This document shows positions 44,866 through 55,117 of a stretch of DNA of 64,000 nt, piece after piece. Made by a program: the position numbers and the translations under genes. The notes under the pieces are model-generated. The model made no database searches, was not told where the DNA came from, and saw nothing but the letters and a program-made list of their open reading frames with translations. The first letter of the stretch is position 1. The number at the start of each line of letters is the position of its first letter. The DNA is from Caprella mutica. Taxonomy: Eukaryota > Arthropoda > Malacostraca > Amphipoda > Caprellidae. Where the stretch lies: NCBI GenBank assembly GCA_947561585.1, contig CANNZV010001158.1, forward strand, positions 1 to 64,000, read 5' to 3'.

Positions 44866-46940
44866 ATGCCTAAAAAATTATATGCGAAGCAGTACACTCA
44901 AAAATGTCTGTTGAGAGCCATTGCCGAAATAAAAGATGGGAAGTCTTATCGTGAAGCTTCCGATAAGTACAATATTCCAAGGTCTACTCTCAGTGACAAA
45001 ATTAATGAGAAAACGTCCCTCTCAGCACTCAAACCTGGGTCATCGACGTACCTCTCAGATGAACAAGAGTCCCGATTGCTAAAGTGGATGACAAGTATAT
45101 GGCTGATATTGGAAATGGCATTGTGAGGAACAGAATTCCGTTGATTGTTAAAGAGATACTAGATGAGGCCGAAAAAAATGGTTATGAAATCCCTCCCCAA
45201 AAAAAAAATCATCGACCCTAAACCTAGTTTGTGTTGGGTCTATGGATTTATAGAAAGACACCCTAAGTTTTCTGCACGAACTCTAGAAAATTTAGGATCT
45301 CAGAGGGCAATGTTATCGGAAGATTGTATTCGTCAATGGTCCAAGAACTTAGAAAATTTTCTTGAAGAGGAGCATAACCTAAAAGCTGATGAAATTTTCA
45401 TTGTAAATAATGCCAATCGAGTCTTCAATTTAGATAAAAGTGGATTTCCCTTACAAGGCACAAACGGGAAGATGAAAGTTAAAACTGAAAAAGGAAGAAA
45501 AAATGTGTATAGAATAACACCGAGACTAAAGAGCAAATTACAGTTCTCTCTTGTGTGTCAGGAGCGGGTACCTTCTCTAATCCATTTGTTATCTTCCCGG
45601 GAAAAAGGCAACCAAGTTATAATTTCAGTGGTGTTGATGAGTCGGATTTTGATGTTGGCTATAGCCCGAATGGATGGATGACAGCAACTAACTTCTTCAC
45701 ATGGATTTCTAGGCTATTTTATTCATCTATTCGGAATGATATTACTTTTCCAATTGTGGTGTTTATGGATGGTCATAGCACCCACATCAATTTGACTGTA
45801 TCTGAATTTTGTCGTGACCACGGAATAATCTTGAACTGTTTTCCACCACATAGAAGCCATATTCTTCAACCATTAGATGTCGCTGTTTTCGGCCCCCCAA
45901 AAAAGTGTTGGAACAAGAGCATTGATGAATTCAAGGAACTCCATCGCGTTCCAATGACGATAAATCATTTTTTTCCTGTGTTTGACAAAGTCTGGAAATC
46001 TTCAACTATGAGAAGCAATGCTGTTGCAGGTTTTAAGAACACTGGCTTGCTTCCATTCAATCCTAATAGTGTGGGTTACAGAAAATTAATTCACAAAGAA
46101 AGTGTTAGCAAATGGAACCAGGAAAATAATATGGAATATTTGCATCAGAAAGAGAAACTTGGAATTGGAAGATGCTTGATAAAGATTGAAAATATTATTT
46201 TACTAGAGGAGAAAGAGCTGTTTGAGAAGCGTGATGAAGAAGGTTATGATTTATTAGATGAAACAAGTTTCGAAAAGCTTTTGTGGATATACAAATCCGT
46301 AAAAGACTTATTCAACAGTAGTGAAGTTAGCAGAGAGGTAGAAAATTCCCTGACTGAAACTGTCCAATACCAGAATAGAAGTTTGATTGAAGAGGATCGT
46401 ACAAATATTGATTTATTGAATGATTCCGACTCATCTTATGCAACTAATCATGGGCATGAAGATACATGCGATTCCATACTAACCGAAAATGATTCACCAA
46501 ATGTAAATGTCCCGAAATTGTGTGATGCTTCAATTAAAACAGTTGTTGTGTACAGATCTTATGAAATGTCATCAGGTCCTCCGGTTATTTCCGTACCAGT
46601 ATCTTCTGTTTTTGAAGTATCCCAATGTTTAGATTATTTACCGTTGAACATACCTTGCTCTTCTTTGACTGTAGGTGATAAATCTTCTACAGAGCTATTA
46701 GATAATTGATCATCTGATTCATCTCGAATTAAAAAACTGTTTGTTTCGCCAGTGACTGCAAAATCCTCTATTTCCCTCTCAACTGCTACATCGACTGCTT
46801 CTTCTTTTTCTGCCAAGTCCAATGTTTCAACACTTTTCGCCAGATCATCCCGTCCTTTAATATCTGACAAATAATATGTATTGTCAGTAGCTGGACCTAG
46901 TAAGCAAAAATTTGGACCTTCATTTGTTACTCCAACAAAA
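44866..46940 (+). pseudogene. Pogo-like transposase (psq HTH + DDE_1), upstream part, split by BEL
   Basis: The N-terminal psq-type helix-turn-helix (MPKKLYAKQYTQK ... YREASDKYNIPRSTLSDKI) is followed by a CENP-B-like region (WVYGFIERHPKFSARTLENL) and a DDE_1 catalytic domain. The catalytic motifs are VFNLDKSGF (DES/DKS position), VFMDGHSTHINL and HILQPLDVAVFGP, with 35 residues between the second and third Asp. The start ATG directly follows a splice acceptor (TTTATTGCAG|GC). Frames change near 45095, 45200 and 45560, and there are in-frame stops at 46707-46709 and 46872-46874, so the gene is dead. The reading frame runs without a gap into the BEL sequence at about 46940, and the missing C-terminus resumes at 50909. 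Confidence 0.85.
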
Positions 46941-49878
46941 TATCACAACACCAGTTTGAATGACCAGTTGATATCAGGACCGGATATAAACAATAGACTG
47001 AGATCAGTTTTGTTGGGGTTTCGTAATGGCAGCATAGGTTTTTCAGCAGACATAGAGTGCATGTTTCACAATTTCCTTTTGAGTCCAGCTGATAGGGATT
47101 ACATGCGCTTCTACTGGTACAAAGACAACAATCCATCAAGAGAACTCGTGCAATACCGTGCCAACGTTCGCATTTTCGGCAATAACTCCAGCCCTGCTAT
47201 AGCCGGTTTAGGACTCCGTTATGCCGCCAATTCTCCTCCAACAACTGAAGACGTCTGCAAATTGGTGAGTGAATATTCTTATGTTGATGACGGCCTCTCA
47301 AGTGCAGAAACTGTTGTTGGAGCCGTGAAGATCGCCGATGACACCATCAACGTCCTCAAACGTTGCAACATTAGATTGCACAAAATTTGTTCATCATCAA
47401 AAGAAGTAACTGAATCTTTCCCCGAATCTGAGAGAGAAACAGGTACTACTGTGGAATTAAAGGATGACATCCAGTCCGCATTAGGTCTTACATGGAACAC
47501 TGATTTAGATAAATTGATTATTCGCAGTGACGTCCCTGATCGACCGTTCACTCCTAGAGGACTTCTTTCAACTTCACATTCAGTGTTCGACCCACTTGTA
47601 ATCTGCTCACCAGTCTTGCTGGAGGGAAAACATATTCAGAGACGATTAATGACCTCTGAATCTGGCTCTATCTCATGGGACGATATGATTTTCCCTGAGA
47701 GTTAAAAGGTGATTGGGACGCATGGAAAGCTTCAATCAGCGACTTTTCCGGCTTGTCATTGCCTCGCAGTTATCGACCAGTAAACTTTGGGCCAGTTCAA
47801 TCTATAGAATTACATGGATTCTGTGACGCCTCTAACGACGGAACTGGGTTCGTCATTTACCTGAGATCAACAAACACATCTGGGGATAACCACATCTCAT
47901 TCGTCATCGGTGATTCTAAGATAGTTCCCAAATCGTCTCCTACAATTTCTAGACTTGAGCTATGTGCGCCTTTAGACCTCTCTTCAGCTGTCAAAGAAGT
48001 AGCTGACAAGTTATCCATACCTGAAAATCATGTATTCCTATATTCCGACAGCATGATCGTTCTAGGGTATTTATAGAATGAAAGAAAGCGTTTTCCTCTT
48101 TACGTTACTATTCGCATCGAAATGATATTAAAGAATTTCCCTTCATGTCGATGGTTCTTTGTACAAACATCAGAGAATCCAGCAGATATTGCATCGCGCA
48201 GACAATCTGTAGATTCACTCATCAGTTCGATTTGGTTAACAGGTACTAAGTTTGGGATGGTGGGTACAAAGACGTATCTCACGATGACATCGATCTTCCC
48301 AAAACCTTACTAATTGCCAAAGCCTTGAAAACTGGAACTGTACACGAATCTCCTATCTTGTGTCTAGTCAAAAGATGTAGCTCCTTGAAAAAGACTTTGC
48401 GATCACTAATTCATGTCATCAACTTCACAGGGAAACTATCCGACAAAGCCAAACAGTCAAAAGGAATTTGTATCGCCCTACATGGACCTTCAACGGAAGA
48501 AGAAGCTCTTCGTGTACTGTTCAAGGTAGTCCAAGAAGAGAGTTTTCTTACGCTTTTGAAAATGAATTCTGATTCTGACAAGAAGCTACTTGAGCTCTCA
48601 CCCTTTCTGGACGATCACTCACTAATCCGAGTTGGAGGACGCCTCTCTAACTCAGACTTGGATAATGAGAACAAGTATCCAATCTTGTTACCAAAAGAAA
48701 ACCCGCTTACAAATTTGATTATTCGACACTTCCATGAATAAGTGAAGCATCAGGGGCGCACAATAACGTTAAGTGCGATCCGCAGAGAAGGTTTCTTCAT
48801 CCACAAAGCTTCATCAGTAATTCGAAGCTACATAAATTCATGTGTAATTTGTAGGAGATTACGACTTTCCCTGCACGTTCAAAAAATGACTGACCTACCT
48901 AAGGATAGAGTTCAATGCCTCCCTCCATTTACCAACACTGGGATGGATGTGTTTGGCCCGTACGATGTAACTGATGGAGTGACGACAAGGCGTACAAACT
49001 CGACTAAAAGATGCTAGGCTGTAATATTCACCTGTTTGATATCTCGAGCCACACACATAGAGCCACTTCCTTACCTCGACATAAGTAGCATGAAGAATGT
49101 ACTCCGCAGATTCTTCTGCATTCGTGGCTCCTGTAAACTCCTACGTAGCGACCAGGGTGCCAATTTCGTTGGAACCCGTAACTTGGATAATTCATTATTC
49201 AAAGCAGTTGAAGAAGAAGCCAAACAACGCAACTGTACTTGGGAACTTAATCCTCCAAAGGCCAGCCATTTTGGAGGAGTGTGGGAACGACAAATTAAAA
49301 CCGTCAAAGCTATTCTCAACACCTGTCTCTTCTTTCTTTGCCGACGTAGTATCTCCAGGGAGGACTTTCATACATTTCTTCAGGATTGCGCGTGTATTCT
49401 TAACAATACTCAACTTTGGGAAATTTCATCAGATCCCAATGACCCCCGTCATCTAACTCTAGCGATGCTTCTAACTTTGCGAAGCGATTCTCCTGTAGAA
49501 TCTATGACATATGACACTAAGAACTCCCTTGCCTATGGCAGCAAACGCTGGAAACGAGTTCAATACCTTAGTGACCAATTTTGGTATCGGTGGCGAACTA
49601 ATTATCTTCAAACCTTGCAACCCAGACGAAAATGGTTGAGTGAAGCAAGATCATTTCAACCAGATGACGTCGTTCTGATGAAAGACATCACCATGAAGAG
49701 ATATCAATGGCCTATTGGTAGGATTGTCTCTGTGAAGAAAAGTTCAGATGGTCTTGTACGTACAGTTCATCTAGTTACTTCACCTCGTGGAACAAGTGGA
49801 GCACATCATTTCTGTAGGCCCGTTACTGAGATCTCTCTTCTGGTAGCTTCAAGTCATTTGGTAGAGAATAGAGCATAG
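46941..49878 (+). pseudogene. BEL/Pao pol, truncated and frameshifted
   Basis: Reverse transcriptase (46941-47705) has IGFSADIECMFHNFLLSPAD and the YVDD box (SYVDDGLSS). RNase H follows with LHGFCDASNDGTG and YSDSMIVLGYL. The integrase zinc domain has CVICRRLR, and the integrase core has NTGMDVFGPY, LLRSDQGANFVG and ASHFGGVWERQIK (Asp, Asp, Glu). The BEL-specific C-terminal domain (FWYRWRTNYLQTLQPRRKW) ends the frame. Breaks: after 47705, after 48076, near 48313, in-frame TAA at 48739-48741, and TAG near 49015-49017. No protein of full length is possible. Confidence 0.9.
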
Positions 49879-49887
49879 AGAGGGGAG
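49877..49887 (+). promoter_or_regulatory. BEL polypurine tract
   Basis: AGAGAGGGGAG lies immediately before the LTR TGTCGCG. Confidence 0.7.
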
Positions 49888-50034
49888 TGTCGCGTTGATG
49901 CTCATCAGCACGATTTCCTTATTCTATTATTAAATATATGATGTTTTTCTAAAGGTTTCTTATTAGGTTTTTTCTTTCGTGGGAATTCCCACTGTTACTC
50001 CTGGGTATTTCTCTCCCGGCCTTTCATTGCCTCT

Positions 50035-50537
50035 ACTAGTATCAAAGACAATGTAAGATAGACGCTCAACTCCATATTATAAAATACAGAGTATGTTTGC
50101 ACTGACGTCAGCACTCTGACCCAACTTCTAGCCAATCAGCGTTAAGGTATACCTACAACTTAGTGTCGTCTAAGACAATATTCTACCTATATAGGTTTAT
50201 ACTCGCTTGGTATACCTAGTTATGACTATTCTCCGATTAGAAGGTAGATTATATTAAATATACTAAATTGTTCCACATATGCGATCTTGTAAACTTAATT
50301 AATAGTAAAGTAATTAGTTCTCTGATCCCTAATCAGTAGAGAATATTTATATTTTTTAATGACTTCACACGTTAAGACTAAAGATTATCCTTCTGTGAAT
50401 TTCAAGGGGGGGGGGGGGGTCGTACGTTTATTATTGTTTGGTGTGACGTATGCTACTGATCGCTTCTGATTGGTTGTTATTATTTTTGCATGTGCCCTAT
50501 CAAGTTGAGCGTCTATCTTATATTGTCTTTGCTAGTA
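50035..50537. mobile_element. 503-bp inverted-repeat insert inside the BEL LTR
   Basis: About 35-bp inverted repeats (CAAAGACAATGTAAGATAGA CGCTCAACT and complement) bound a segment with CRE-like TGACGTCA (about 50103), GTGACGTA and CCAATCAG boxes near both arms. The target duplication was not resolved. It could be a MITE or a palindromic part of the LTR promoter. Confidence 0.55.
50406..50419 (+). repeat. G14 homopolymer
   Basis: Fourteen consecutive G, embedded in AT-rich sequence inside the BEL LTR. Its length is likely to be variable or misread. Confidence 0.9.
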
Positions 50538-50908
50538 CTTCCATGTTCATTGCCAAAGAGTTAGTTGTTGAGAGAGGTTGTGCACTTTCGCTCTCTCTCC
50601 GCCTTCCTTTCTTCTGCACTCCAGAAACTCTTACTAAGATCGCATGAAGTGAGTTATCTTTATTATTTGCTAATATCACTTTGACTTATTATTATTCTTT
50701 GCATTTATTATATATTGTTTAACTGAGTCATTTATTCTATCGTTTGTGATTGTATCACTGATTTATTTATGTACTTTTATATATAGCATATTTTTCTTAA
50801 ACCTATTTCTTATTGTTATAGGTCACTAATTTTACGAGGATTGAAATGGATAGTAAGAACAGCCTGTTTGTTTCTCTGCCCTTGATTATGCGGAATTAGT
50901 CCGCTACA

Positions 50909-51476
50909 GCAACGTTGTCTTCACAATTATCGTCCAATAATGTTGATTTCAATGATTTGTCCCCTTTTTAGGATTACTTAAACTAATCGAGAATTCAATC
51001 CTTAGAAAAAAATCGATTTCATTCAAAGCTAAAGTGCCAGCTGCTATTTCTGGGAAGGAGTATTATACCTTGATGAAAGCCAAACAAGAAAAGAAGGAGC
51101 AAGAAACGAAAGACAAACAGAAACGGAAAGAAGAGAGGGAGAAAAAGAAACAAGAGAAAGAGGAAAAATCTAACCGAAAACGAAAAAGAAATCTTCATGT
51201 TTATCTGAAGATAACCTAAACCTTGCTTCAACTGATGGGGAGATAGACATGGAGTCTTACGAAAATACATGCCAAGGATGTTTAGGTGATGAGGACTGGC
51301 ATGAAGGTAGAAAATGGATTGGATGCAATAAATGCGCTCGTTGGTTCCACAGAAGCTGTTTAACTGGCGATGTGGAAATAATGACAGAAGAGGAGATTCA
51401 AAACTTCAATTTAATATGTAAAGTGTGTGATAAACAAACCAAACAGTCGCAGAAAAAGCGTAAAACTACTGATTAA
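50909..51476 (+). pseudogene. Pogo-like transposase, C-terminal part with zinc finger
   Basis: Coding resumes with ATLSSQLSSNNVDFNDLSPF, then, after a frameshift, KVPAAISGKEYYTLMKAKQE and a Lys/Glu-rich coiled coil (to 51219). After a second frameshift a PHD-like finger follows: CQGC..., CNKCARWFHRSC, CKVCDKQ. This arrangement (PAISGK..Y, basic coiled coil, C-terminal finger) is common in psq-HTH/DDE_1 insect transposases and matches the protein missing after 46940. It ends at TAA 51474-51476. Confidence 0.8.
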
Positions 51477-51579
51477 CCATTTAATGGTGATTTAGATTAT
51501 GATTTAACTATAGATATGTTGTTATCCAGGATATTTAATGAAGTTATCTAGGTATATTTATGAATTTTATGAGTTTTCT

Positions 51580-51585
51580 AATAAA
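51580..51585 (+). promoter_or_regulatory. Candidate poly(A) signal of the pogo-like gene
   Basis: AATAAA about 105 nt after the stop codon. Confidence 0.45.
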
Positions 51586-51731
51586 AAGGGATAGATAAGT
51601 TATGTATCATCAATATATTATTTTCCTTTCTAGATTTATTTTATTGTAATAAACCAATGAAACCAATACTGTTGTTTCAATTTAACTTTAAAAAATGTAA
51701 TTAATTATAAAGTTGGATATATATATAAATC

Positions 51732-52105
51732 CAGTAAATTAGGACTCCTCTATACTGAACTCCTGTATAGTGAACCACATCCTGAATAGTAGAATCCTGT
51801 ATAGTGAACATATTTAGTTTAATCTGTCACATATGACTAGTATAAGTATTCTATGAATCTCTTTATAGTAAATTAGTTATATTTCATGAAAATGCCGTTA
51901 TACAAGTGCAACTCTCCTATAATGAAGTCATGTGTAGTGATTTTTAGAGTTCTGAGAAATGAAAAACAGTGTATAATAAATTTATTTCAAAAAGAAAGGA
52001 AATATTATGTATAATCTGCGATGAAAAGGGCAATTTTCTATTCATCTCTCATATCCTCTATAGGTGAGTAAACTAGTTTAAGTTCACTATAGAGGAGTTC
52101 TACTG
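51732..52105. mobile_element. Pogo/Tigger-type MITE (374 bp)
   Basis: Inverted ends CAGTAAATTAGGACTCCTCT ATACTGAAC and CAGTAGAACTCCTCTATAGT GAAC, with ACTGTATAGTGAAC-type internal copies. The ends resemble pogo/Tigger repeats. No clean TA duplication is visible, so the outer limits are approximate. Confidence 0.55.
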
Positions 52106-52109
52106 AATT

Positions 52110-52655
52110 CAAATTTAATACAGCAGTTTTGTCTTTTCATTACAGTTTATTATAGGTGAAATCATTGTCCGATTAATCAAAACAGATATTACACAAGTGT
52201 CCGGTTATCAGTATAGGTTATGTCTCCACTGTCCGGGATCCATAAATAAATAGTTTATGTGTCCGAGAACTCAATAAAATGGGGTTTACATTAATTTCAT
52301 TTAATATTACTAGAAATATTACTGATCGCACACGTGTGCCTCTTTCATGTTCAAATAATTTAACTTTTTCATAGTATTTCTATACCTTCAAAAAAAGTCT
52401 AGGCGTGCTTACTTCAGAGAATAATACAAAACAGTGAAGCATGTATTTAGTTTCCGGGAACTGCACGATTACTCTATGTTGTGTTTTCTGCTGTAACTTC
52501 TAGCTGTAGTGTTATAAACTGTCAAATATTTACTTCAATAGGTATTTCCGCATGTACATTTGAAGTAATTCATCAAAATTTACATTTAATATAAAAATTA
52601 CACTGAATTAGTGAATGGACTCTGGGATTTCCAGAAGCTATCTATAAATAGAGCC
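52110..52655. other. Non-coding stretch
   Basis: No gene was recognised. Short TGTCCGG/GTCCGAGAAC words recur between 52160 and 52280 without forming a bounded element. Confidence 0.35.
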
Positions 52656-52659
52656 GTCG

Positions 52660-52915
52660 TTAGGTACTTAATTCATTGATTAGGGATCTAATTCAATGAA
52701 TAGGTACCTAATCCAATAGTTAGCTACCTAATTAAATAATTAGGTAGCTACCTAATTCAATAGTTAGGTCCAAATTCAACTTATTAGGTACCTAATTCAA
52801 GAGTCAGTTCACAACCTAATTCGATAGTTAGGTAGGCCTACCTACCAGGCTACCTATCTAATTCAATAGTTAGTTAGCTGTCTAATTAAATAGTTAAATA
52901 TTCATTAGGTAGTTA
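52660..52915. repeat. Degenerate TAGGTACCTAATTCAATAGT repeat
   Basis: About twelve imperfect copies of a 20-23-bp unit built from TAGGTACCTAATTCAATAGT, partly palindromic (GGTACC, AGGCCTACC). Confidence 0.85.
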
Positions 52916-52975
52916 TAGGTATTAAACCTAAACTGTACACTTTTAACTCAACCATTAGCATATCAGCAAACATTG

Positions 52976-53300
52976 CAACGTCGGCCGTATGCTGGCGTGC
53001 ATCGGTAACCTTATGGCAACATCGTGCATCGGCAAATTGATTCATTTCGACATCGGCACAACGTCGGCAACACAACATACAGCCGTCAGATGGATATTAT
53101 TTGTCGGCAGGACGTCGTTCTTACAACAGTCGGCCGACAGACTAATATTATTTGTCGGCACGATGTCAATACCCAACAATCGGCCGCTTGATAGATATCA
53201 AGTGTTGGCACGATGTTGGCAAAACAACTATAATTATACATGCAAATTAATATTAAGTATTTGTCGCTGCGATGTTGACAAAACAAATAACAGCCACTTA
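52976..53300. repeat. GTCGGCACGATGTCGGCAA satellite, about 50-bp period
   Basis: Five to six diverged units, each starting GTCGGCACGATGTCGGCAAA ACAA and ending in an A/T block (TAGATATTATTT). It is much more GC-rich than its surroundings. A 108-codon frame across it is periodic and not coding. Confidence 0.8.
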
Positions 53301-54230
53301 CTATGTAAAAAATGAATGTAAAAAAATTGATGTAATTTTTTTTGTAAAAAATTATGTAAAAAAATGAATGTAAATTTTTTTTTGGTAGCTAAAGAAATAT
53401 TAATTTGAAAAAATTATGGTAAAAAAATTATGCAAAAAATGTAGGCCTATATATATCAAAAATGTATGTAAAAAATTATATAAAAAAACTATGTACCCAC
53501 AAAAATGTACCTAGGCCCATTAGTTAGAAGGATACTCGCACTCGACAGAAATACCGACGAAGAGAAAGAAGGTGACGTCACATGGAATACGATTTTGGAT
53601 TTCAAAGTTCTACCGTTGAACCGTTCTTGCATTGTTAACTTTGGTCTATGTTTAACTAGTCAGCTAGGTATAATGCCTATTCAATGCAGTGTATTTGGAT
53701 GTTCTGAAAAGCAAAGTAAACAGTCTAGTGTTCAATTCTTTAGATTTCCAAAAGATATTGAGCTAAAGAGACAATGGATTGCAAAGTGCCGACGCAGTGA
53801 CAAAATAAATACGGATAATGCTCGTGTATGTTCTCTTCATTTTGAGCCAGTGAAATTTAAAAGAAATTTGAAGTATGAACTTTTAAATATCCCTGTGCCT
53901 GCCCAACTAAAATCAATTGAAGAAGATGCAGTTCCTACCTTGCTCATACCTTCAGCATCTCTTCCCTCATCTGTCACTCAAAATGCTGGTCTTGCTCCTC
54001 CACATTCCTCCACTAAACTTTGTGAGTTTATGTTGCCATTATGATTATATTATGTATAAGTATAACTTGGGTACCTAAATTAAATTCCCATTCTAGGCTA
54101 AGTAGGTACCTACCTACCCTATAGGTAGTTCCAGTCTGCAGAATATGGAACATTTTCCCAAAACTCTATCCTCTCCTCTGAGACAAATCTGAGCCCACTT
54201 GTAAAAATTTGAGATCTTGGGAGAGAATCT

Positions 54231-54470
54231 TTGAATTAAATCCTATGTTAGGTACCATTAATTTAGCTGAGGGAGATTTTGAATTGATTCCTATGTTAGG
54301 TACCATTAATTTAGCTGAGGGAGATTTTGAATTAATTCCTATGTTAGGTACCATTAATTTAGCTGAGGGAGATTTTGAATTGATTCCTATGTTAGGTACC
54401 ATTAATTTAGCTGAGGGAGATTTTGAATTAATTCCTATGTTAGGTACCATTAATTTAACTGTCCCTGATT
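54231..54470 (+). repeat. 48-bp tandem repeat, about 4.7 copies
   Basis: The unit contains ATTAATTTAGCTGAGGGAGA and GATTCCTATGTTAGGTACC. Because 48 is a multiple of three, both strands read as perfect 16-residue peptide repeats, which is an artefact. It lies in intron 1 of the second THAP transposase and belongs to the AATTCCTATGTT family. Confidence 0.92.
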
Positions 54471-54956
54471 CTGAAATCTGAATCAGCTGAGGCCTGAGAG
54501 TAGGTAATTCTATATCAATTTAAGTCCCTGAGAGTCAGGATGTCTTATGCAGAGTGGCCTTATACCTATCTAGTCAGAAATTCTGAATATGTTTGGATCC
54601 TGGACCAAGAAATAAAGTATGGTAATACAATTAACCACAATTTTTATCCAAAATGGGAAATTATTGAAAAATACTCTCCAAATAACATCACAACAAGGAG
54701 ATTAGATATTTCTCTCATAGAGGAGTTGAAATGCTCAAAAACTATGACTTTTTTCTCTCCAGGAAAGGTCATGCTTTATTACTTGGGGTAATACTAGCCA
54801 ATAATTTGGCTAGTCCAGACTGACAGACTCCAGAGTTCCCTTGGAGAGTAAATTATTTTTTGATGGCTTGTTTTTCTTTATTTTCTCCTAGGTTTTTCAG
54901 GTATATTAAAAAAAATTAACATGGTTTGTTGTTGCCAATAATTGCCATCATGTTTG

Positions 54957-55117
54957 CCACTCTGGAAAAAACCTCAGGGCTCAGGCTAACAGATGAATTT
55001 TAGAGGCTAAATGCTGAAGATTATACAGTTCCCATTAATTTATTACTGTATTTTAATGTTTGCTAAACTCAAAAATAGAGATTAATCCATCAGAAAAGAC
55101 CACTTTTTCCAGAGTGG
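54957..55117. mobile_element. CCACTCTGG MITE, copy 2 (161 bp)
   Basis: Inverted ends CCACTCTGGAAAAA and TTTTTCCAGAGTGG, with a perfect 8-bp target duplication CATGTTTG (54949-54956 and 55118-55125). It lies in intron 1 of the second THAP transposase gene. Confidence 0.88.

Larger units (their letters stand above)
46941..50908 (+). mobile_element. 5'-truncated BEL/Pao LTR retrotransposon inserted in the pogo-like gene
   Basis: Retains the pol domains from mid reverse transcriptase to the C-terminal integrase, a purine tract and one LTR. The 5' LTR, gag, protease and the start of reverse transcriptase are missing. The left junction is placed where pogo-like protein (SKQKFGPSFVTPTK) changes to BEL reverse transcriptase (YHNTSLNDQL). 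The right end is placed at TACA before pogo-like coding resumes. A direct duplication cannot be tested because the 5' end is gone. Confidence 0.82.
49888..50908 (+). repeat. BEL 3' LTR (about 1.02 kb, with internal insertion)
   Basis: Starts TGTCGCG and ends CGCTACA, an imperfect inverted pair typical of LTR ends. The end point is fixed by the resumption of pogo-like coding. It contains a 503-bp inverted-repeat element and a run of 14 G. Confidence 0.65.

Noticed and set aside
50450..50647. 65-codon open frame in the BEL LTR
   Set aside because: It starts inside the inverted-repeat insert and runs into LTR sequence, so it is likely chance.
53086..53315. Open frames across the 50-bp-period satellite
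   Set aside because: Periodic, cysteine-rich and open on both strands; explained by the satellite.
54166..54481. Open frames with 16-residue repeats on both strands
   Set aside because: A 48-bp tandem repeat explains both strands.
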